Source of the DNA: Conidiobolus incongruus B7586
Taxonomy: Eukaryota; Entomophthoromycota; Entomophthoromycetes; Entomophthorales; Conidiobolaceae
Reading direction: 5' to 3'
Assembly: GCA_000697335.1 (NCBI GenBank)
Contig: JNEM01014768.1
Coordinates: forward strand, 1 to 16,308
Length of the DNA stretch: 16,308 bases
How positions within the stretch are numbered: position 1 is the first letter of the stretch; every line of letters starts with the position of its first letter. This document shows, in pieces, positions 10,456-16,308 of the stretch. Below the pieces are notes generated by a model. The model saw only the letters and a list, made by a program, of their open reading frames with translations, ran no database searches and was not told the DNA's origin. Both the position numbers and the translations under genes were made by a program.

Positions 10456-10740
10456 ATTTAAGTATAATAATATTAATAAAAAGAATTTAGTATATTTGTG
10501 AAATACTATATAAAATCATAACAAAGAGAGAAAAAGATATGTTTATATATTGTTAAATATATCCCCTTTCTCAAAAACCTGTAAATTTATAACTTACCTT
10601 AGTTAAATATTAAAGCCTAATATTTTTATTAATAGTTTACTAAATATATCTAAATAAATTTATTTATTAATAAATAATATACTTTGATTATATATTATAG
10701 TTTTAAATAATTTAATATATATAATTATTTTAATTATGAA

Positions 10741-10743
<3 letters not shown>

Positions 10744-10771
<28 letters not shown>
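10744..10771. repeat. TA dinucleotide microsatellite in the right arm of T3
   Basis: About 14 uninterrupted TA units shortly before the right end of T3. It is also a ready target for Tc1/mariner insertion, which needs TA. Confidence 0.9.
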
Positions 10772-10774
<3 letters not shown>

Positions 10775-10802
10775 ATTTATGACTCACTTTTGCAAATTAG
10801 TA

Positions 10803-11500
10803 TATTAGAATAAATATCATTTATATTTTAAGAAAAAATACCCCCAACTAAAGAAATCTTATTATAAAGTTAAATAAGAGTTTAAATGCTAATATTAAAG
10901 TTAAATTAAAACTAATTAAAGTAAAGTTATTTAATTTAATAAAACAAAGATATATTTTAATAAATCTAATAAAAAAGTTAAATATTTTAAAAAAGATAAA
11001 AAATATTTTATGACCAATATATTATTATAACCCAAAAATATAATAATAAGTTAATTATAGTTTAGGGATATATATCAACTTTAGGTATAAGATATCTTTA
11101 TAAGATTAATTGGTGAATTAATATTAAGATATATTAAAATATTTTAAACAATAAATTGAAAAAATGTATTGAATGATATAGATAAATAAATCAAATATTA
11201 TTTTCCCACAAGTTAATAATTTTTATTATATTATAAATTTTATTATTAAAAAGGTTAAAAATAATAAAATAATTATAATTAAATAACCTCCTAAATCTCC
11301 TAATCTTAACTTAATTGAATATCTTTAGGATTAACTAAAAAAATTAATTAAAGCCTTCCCTCTATCAAAAGATTTATATTAACTTTAGAAGTATATTTAA
11401 GAAACTCAGAATAATATTAATTTTTTTTAATATAAGAAGCTAGTTGACTTTATATCCTACAAATTTAAAAAAGTTAAAAAAAATAGATATACTAGATATC
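10803..11500 (+). pseudogene. Tc1-like DD34E transposase remnant, C-terminal part (copy T2)
   Basis: The readable block PPKSPNLNLIEYL at 11287-11325 is the SPDLNPIE motif of Tc1 transposases; the E codon is 11317-11319. Thirty-four residues upstream, in FPQVNN, the codon at 11212-11214 is GTT (Val) where the second catalytic Asp belongs, so the active site is lost. The C-terminal KLVDFISYKFKKVKK at about 11440-11490 matches the LIDSMPRR-type ending. Stops are frequent, many at positions where the family has Trp or Gln. The N-terminal third lies before the T3 insertion, at about 8920-9223. Confidence 0.78.
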
Positions 11501-13036
11501 AATTTTTCTATTAATATTAATTGCCACAAATTAATAACTAATTTTAAATATTTTTTTAGTTTTATTATATAAATTAATAATTAAAATAATTTAACTTTAT
11601 ATATTTTATTATAAATACAAATTATATATCAAATATATAGTTTAATATAAATTTATTTAAAACATAATTAATCAAGATATTAATAAAAATATTTATAATT
11701 ATAGTTTTATAATTCATTTTTATAGGCTAGTATATAAAATTTAATAGAAGAAAAAAAAATTTAGTAATTTTGGTTTTATATACCCTGTTATCTCCTAAAT
11801 CCATAAATTTATGAGTTATTCTATTTAAAATTTAATATTTGATATAATAACAAATAATATACTAAAAATAAATAAATATAACCTATTATATTCAAATAAT
11901 AGACCTTAATTATATATTTTAATTCAAATTAATTAAATTAAGAATTGTTTAAGTTATAAGTAAATATATAAGTGATTTTTATTTTATGATTTATTTTTAT
12001 AGACTAGTATATATAGTAGCTTCTAATATTAAGTTATATAATTCAAAGTATTTATATTTTAAGTTTTATTTTTATTAATTTTAATTTAAATAAATTTATA
12101 TTTAATCATATAATTAATATAAATTATCAACTTATAGTATAATATATAAAGTTAAATTTATATAATTATTAATTAATATATGAAATCTAAAATATATTTA
12201 AAATGAGTTATAAATTGATATATTTTGGTGTTGATAAAAAATTATTATTTAATATATTTATATTTTGTTATTTTATTATATTTAAGTCTATAAGATATAG
12301 AGTCATTAAACTTTATATATTAAGTAAAACTAATATTATTATAATCTTTTTCAATATACTCTTTAAGCTAATTTGAATTTTTTGCTAAAAGGAAAGTTTA
12401 AATTAATATTATTATTAAATTTTAAAGTTATTTCTTTAGGTTAAAGCTAGGGAATTAAAAAGATCATTTTATAAAAATTATTTTGTTATTTTTAAGTTAT
12501 TGAATAATAATAGTTAAAATATCACAAGAATATTATTTTATAAAAAAATAATATTTAATTTGTTTAACTTGTATTATTTAATATTTTATTCAATTTATTG
12601 CTTAGTATACTTAAGTATATTTTAACTTTAGTTCTTTTATTTATCTTTTCATAATATCTTATTTTTTAGGATAACTTATAATTTTAAATTATAATAACTT
12701 ATTATTATATTTTTAAGTTATAATAATATAATTGTTATAAGGTTTTTTTTAAAATATTTAACTTTTGTATAAAATTTATTAAAATATATTTTTATTATAT
12801 TATATTTAATAGCATTATTTTTATTAATTTTAGTTTAACTTTATTAATGATATTTAAAGTCTTATTTAATCGTATAATGGGATTTTTTAAATTAATGGGT
12901 GTTTTTTCTAAGAAATACATAATATCTATTATAATATAAAAAATATATAACTATATTAATATTAATTAATATTTTTATATAGACTTATAATTTTTAATTC
13001 ATTTTATAACAATATTATATTTAAGTATATTTATTA

Positions 13037-14327
13037 TTATTTTGTAATTTAAATATTATGAATGTTTTATGATTAAAAAAAACATGTAAATATAAAAAAA
13101 GTAAAAATAAATATATAAAATAAAAATAATTATTGTTTTTATATCTAATAACTTTTGGTTATACTTTTGGTTAAGATCTAATACCTAAAAAATAGTTTTT
13201 TAATAAAAGGCTAAAATTTGATAATTTATAAGATAATTAAATATTTTTTTAAAATTTTATTTCTTATAAACTAGTTTTTTAATTACCTAAAACAATTATA
13301 ATCATATGGGTTACAATCTAAGGAATATATTGGATATGATAGTTCTTTCCATTTTTTTAATAAAAAATCTTTTTATAACTTTAAATTTATATATTTTGCA
13401 ATTATTATGCAAAATAATAAAACTTCTCAGATTATATTGAGAATACCATTTAAAGATAGTTTAATTTAAAAATGAAACATAAAGTTTAATATTATTTGAT
13501 TTTTCTTTAGAAACTAAATAACAAAAGTATATGTTATTATAATCCATTGTAATAATTAAGATTTTCTTATTAACAAAGTACTTATTTAAAGGAATTTATG
13601 AAGAGGGTTGATTTAGCTTAATCTAACATCTTGATTTATATTTTAGCAAAGGATTATACAAAAGAATTTAAGATTCATCAACTGTAATAATTTATTATAA
13701 AACCTTAATTTCTAGATATAGATTAATAAATTTTGTTTAGCAATAGCTACTCTGGTTTTTTTATATTTTATTTAAATTATAAAATATCTTTTTTTATATT
13801 GTTATTAATTAATTTTAATTTAAAATTTAATATAAATAAATTACTTATATAACTAATATTAAAGTGTTTTGATAACTCTCTAGCTAAAATAAAAGGGTGC
13901 TTTTAATATAATTTTTTACTTTATTAACAATTAGAGAAATAATAGTTAAAATTAGTATATTAAATTTTAGTAGGTTTTTGGTAGTTTTTTTAGCCTTAAA
14001 ATAATTTACCAAGTAATTAATTATTGATTTAAATAATGGTTTATTATCAAAAGTTGCTTGTAAATTTTAAATGATTTTAGAGGGTTTATGGTTAAGTTTT
14101 ATTGATATTAAAATAAAAGACTTTTGATGGTTATTATTTAATATAAATATTATTAAATTAAATAACCAATTTAGAAATATTAATTTTTTAATCTAAATAA
14201 CTATAATATGTATATATATAATTCAATACTATTTTTTTATTTGTTTTATATTTTTTTATTTGAAATTAATAATATATTTGAAAAAATAAAAATTAAAAAA
14301 TTTCCCATTTTTTAGTTCTTTTGTAAT
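13037..14327 (-). mobile_element. Mariner copy E, strongly decayed (1291 bp), inserted in T4
   Basis: The ends align with those of mariner C: TTATTTTGTAATTTAAATAT at 13037 and ...TTCTTTTGTAA at 14327. TA dinucleotides flank both sides (13035-13036 and 14328-14329). The order of recognisable blocks is the same as in C. Compared with C it has transversions and small indels as well as transitions, so it is a more diverged copy or another subfamily. It shares some readings with copy B (TCTCA at the block near 13425) against copy C. Confidence 0.8.
13131..14150 (-). pseudogene. Mariner transposase remnant (copy E)
   Basis: This is recognised only by alignment to copy C. Blocks around the second catalytic Asp (TTTTGCAATTATTATGC near 13396-13412) and around the DES region (about 13650-13690) can be placed. 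The start-codon position reads ATA (14150-14148). Indels and stops break every frame. End points are approximate. Confidence 0.65.
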
Positions 14328-14586
14328 AAATTCTAAATATACTTTTTATTTCATTGATTATAAATTTAATATAATTTTGTTTAAATTTGGGTTTTTTAAA
14401 TTTATTGTTAATGATCATAATTGTATTAAATTAATTAATATTATTAATTATAATAATATTATAAGTTAATTTTTTTAATTATAAAGTATATTCAATTAAA
14501 ATATAAATAAAGTTTTTTAATGATAAATTTAAAAAATTAATATTGAATTTAGAATATTAACTTAGTAATAATATATTATATATATA

Positions 14587-16148
14587 TTCATCTATAAAAG
14601 TGAGACATAAAATGAAAATTATTAATATTTTTATTAATATCTTGAATAATTTGAATTTAAATAAATTTATATTAAACTATATATTTGATATATATTTTGT
14701 ACTTATAATATAATATATAGAGTTAAACTAAATTAATTATTAATTGTTATATTAAAACTAAATATATATTTAAGATTAGTTATTAATATGTGGGTATTAG
14801 TATTGATAGAAATATTATTATTAAATATATCTACCTTTTGTTTATTTAGCTTTTTTAAGTTTATGAGATATAGAGTCACCTAGTTTTTTATATTAAAAAA
14901 GATTAATATTATTCTAAGCTTTTTAAATATATTCTTAAAGTTAATTTAAATTTAATATTAGAAGGAAAGCTTTAATTAATTTTTTTAGTTAATCCCAAAA
15001 ATATTTAATTATGTTAAGATTAAAAGATTAAGAAAGCTATTTCATTATAGCTCTTTTGTTATTTTTAAGCTATTTAATAGTAAGATTTATAATATAACAA
15101 AAGGTATTATCCTGTTAAAAAATAATATTTGATTAATTTAACCTATATCACTCATTAGATATTTTTAATTTATTATTTAAAATACTTTAGTATATCTTAA
15201 CATTAATTCCCTTATCAATATTATAAAAATATCTTATAATTAAAGATAATATATATCCCTAAACTATAATTAACCTAGCATTGTATTTTTAGGTTATAAT
15301 AACATATTGGTAATAAAATAGTTTTTTATTTTTTATGAAATATTTAACTCTTTTATTAAATTTATTAAAACATATCCTTGTATTATTAGATTAAATAACT
15401 TTACTCTAATTAGTTTCAATTTGATTTTAATATTGGTATTCAAATTCCTATCTAGATTTATAATAAAATTTCTTTAGTTAAGGGTATTTTTTTAAATATA
15501 AATGGTATCTATTCCAATATAAAATATATACAATAGTATTAGTACTAACTAATATTTTTATATAACCATGTAATTCTTATTATATTTTTATAATAGTATT
15601 ATACTTACCTGTAATAATAAATATATAAATATACCTTTCATCATGCTTATCTATAATCTTAATATACTTAAGTTTTAATTTAGGTGTTTTTTTAATATTG
15701 TTTTTAATAACACTAGTTTTAATAGATTATCTAATATTAATAACTCTAGCAATCTTATAAGTTGATTTAATTTCATTACAAAGTTAATTAATATATAGGT
15801 GAGTTTATTTAAAGAGAGATTTAAATATTATAATATTAATTTTAAAATATTAGCTTAATAGTATTTTAATATATAAAATATAACAAAAAAAAGACGATAT
15901 ATATATAGGTCTTGCTATTTATTCCCTTTTAACATTTAAACCTATAAATTTATAACTCACCATGGTTAAATTTTAGGTTTTGATATATTAACCAATAGTT
16001 GATAAAATATAATTAAATATAATTAACTATAATTAAATAATATAGGTAAATTATATATTTTAATTGAATTTGATATATTCAAGAATAGTTTAAAATATAA
16101 GTAAATTTATAAGTAATTATAACTTTATAATTAAATTTTATAGTCTAA
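14587..16148 (-). mobile_element. Tc1-like copy T5 (1562 bp), ends next to the resumed mariner B
   Basis: The left end TTCATCTATAAAAGTGAG starts at 14587 after TA 14585-14586. The right end reads ATTTTATAGTCTAA, finishing at 16148, followed by TA 16149-16150 and then sequence of mariner B. Inner motifs are at about 14785 (AGTTATTAATATGTGGG) and 15945 (ACCTATAAATTTATAACTC). The transposase on the minus strand keeps only traces, for example a GDSISHKLKKAK-like C-terminus near 14840-14880. Length equals a normal copy, but its right arm may have come from T4 by recombination (see findings). Confidence 0.75.
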
Positions 16149-16308
16149 TATATATAGATAATTTAAAATTATATAATTTCCTATTTACTATATATATATA
16201 TTAATTTATTTAAAGCTATTATTATATTTGAAAAACAAAAAATAAAAATGTTCTTATTATTTTAAATTTAAATCATTTTATAATTAAAATTTATTAAAAT
16301 AAATAAAT

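Larger units (their letters stand above)
9226..10800 (-). mobile_element. Tc1-like copy T3, complete ends, inserted in T2 (1575 bp)
   Basis: The left end TTGACCTACAAAAATAAG starts at 9226 after TA 9224-9225; the right end ACTCACTTTTGCAAATTAG stops at 10800 before TA 10801-10802. T2 reads continuously from ATTATTATATATACTTTATA to TTAGAATAAATATC when T3 is removed. The terminal arms are about 210-240 bp. Each has an outer repeat and an inner motif: AGTTATAAATGTGCAAGTTT near 9419, mirrored by AACCTGTAAATTTATAACTT near 10567. This recalls the two-repeat (IR/DR) arms known in some Tc1 groups. It is the least interrupted Tc1-like copy and the best reference for the family here. Confidence 0.85.
8595..11730 (+). 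mobile_element. Tc1-like copy T2, inserted in T1 and itself interrupted by T3
   Basis: It starts CTAACCTATAAAAATAAG at 8595 after TA 8593-8594 and ends TTTTTATAGGCTAG at 11730 before TA 11731-11732. It lies on the plus strand, opposite to its host T1. T1 sequence continues across it from AGTATATAAATA to TATAAAATTTAATAG. Removing T3 and one target duplication leaves 1559 bp. Near 8790-8812 it carries an inner repeat (AGATATAAATTCATAGGTTT) that matches the mirror-image motif in the right arm of T3. It is heavily decayed. Confidence 0.82.
5977..12007 (-). mobile_element. Tc1-like copy T1, interrupted by mariner C and Tc1-like T2
   Basis: The left terminal repeat is CTAGCTTGTAAAAATAAG at 5977; the right repeat ends ATTTTTATAGACTAG at 12007, followed by TA. 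The left flank reads CA where TA is expected. Three pieces are collinear with copy T3: 5977-6943, 8247-8594 and 11731-12007. Removing mariner C, T2 and their target duplications leaves about 1588 bp, a full-length element. The transposase is on the minus strand. Its C-terminus is readable at about 6220-6300 as LIDSISYELREVKKAKDRYT, which matches the LIDSMPRR...AKGG ending known from Tc1 transposases. The coding region is full of stops. T1 sits in a TATATA run of mariner B. Confidence 0.8.
12016..14584 (-). mobile_element. Tc1-like copy T4, interrupted by mariner E, right arm absent or shared
   Basis: The left end GTAGCTTCTAATATTAAG starts at 12016 after TA 12014-12015, only eight bases (TATATATA) past the end of T1. 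The C-terminal coding part on the minus strand is much decayed (about 12270-12330). The element continues past mariner E (13037-14327) with transposase N-terminal sequence from 14330 and stops at 14584 where T5 begins. Without mariner E, 1276 bp remain. The final 290 bp or so of a normal copy are missing here. The right arm at the end of T5 (about 15862-16148) would complete it to about 1563 bp. Confidence 0.7.
4785..16276 (-). mobile_element. Mariner copy B, split by about 10 kb of nested Tc1-like elements
   Basis: The left end starts TTACTCTATATTTTTAATAA at 4785 after a TA at 4783-4784, and copy B matches mariner copy C base for base to about 5974. There it is cut inside a TATATA run by Tc1-like copy T1. 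The missing end of about 125 bp reappears at about 16151-16276, where AATTTCCTATT and the following bases match the N-terminal end of copy C. Without the insertions the element would be about 1.3 kb, normal for mariner. The right piece is more diverged from C than the left piece is, so assigning both to one copy is an inference from position. Its right boundary is approximate because the terminal bases are decayed. Confidence 0.7.

Noticed and set aside
4785-16276. Mitochondrial DNA or a centromere core as the explanation of the AT-rich tract
   Set aside because: It resolves into Tc1/mariner elements with ends and target duplications. No mitochondrial gene was seen. A centromere cannot be judged from sequence alone.
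4785-16276. CRISPR array, tRNA or rRNA genes, and LTR or other virus-like elements
   Set aside because: I found no spaced direct repeats, cloverleaf or rRNA motifs, and no reverse transcriptase, integrase, capsid or LTR structure.

Overview
The window reads as nuclear DNA of a fungus with a very AT-rich genome. The evidence is one spliced gene for an Ima1/Samp1-type inner-nuclear-membrane protein, with two short GT-AG introns of 50 and 54 nt, next to many copies of Tc1/mariner DNA transposons decayed by C-to-T and G-to-A changes. The decay resembles fungal repeat-induced point mutation (RIP) or cytosine deamination. The Ima1 sequence is divergent, so an early-diverging lineage is possible, but I cannot name the organism.

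Positions 1-419 are the tail of a plus-strand mariner copy (copy A). From 422 to 1023 lies a gene-like stretch of unknown identity with several stops in one unshifted frame, cut at its 5' side by copy A. Positions 1241-3186 (minus) hold the one convincing host gene, the Ima1 homologue of 613 residues in three exons with four CxxC zinc-binding pairs and several membrane segments. Positions 3187-4784 are AT-rich intergenic DNA with no supportable gene.

From 4785 to about 16276 the window is one stack of nested DNA transposons. The outermost layer is mariner copy B (4785 to about 5974, resuming near 16151). Inside it are at least five copies of a roughly 1.57-kb Tc1-like (DD34E) family, called T1-T5 here, and two further mariner copies, C (in T1) and E (in T4). 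T2 sits inside T1 in the opposite orientation, and T3 sits inside T2. Most junctions show the TA target duplication typical of Tc1/mariner insertion. Copy C is the best preserved, with all three DD34D catalytic aspartates, but it has stops and a frameshift. I see no element likely to be active, no RNA gene, no CRISPR array and no virus-like element.

The host gene and the transposons share no pathway. The main biology is a small gene island bordered by inverted mariner copies, and a transposon graveyard whose nesting order gives relative insertion times.
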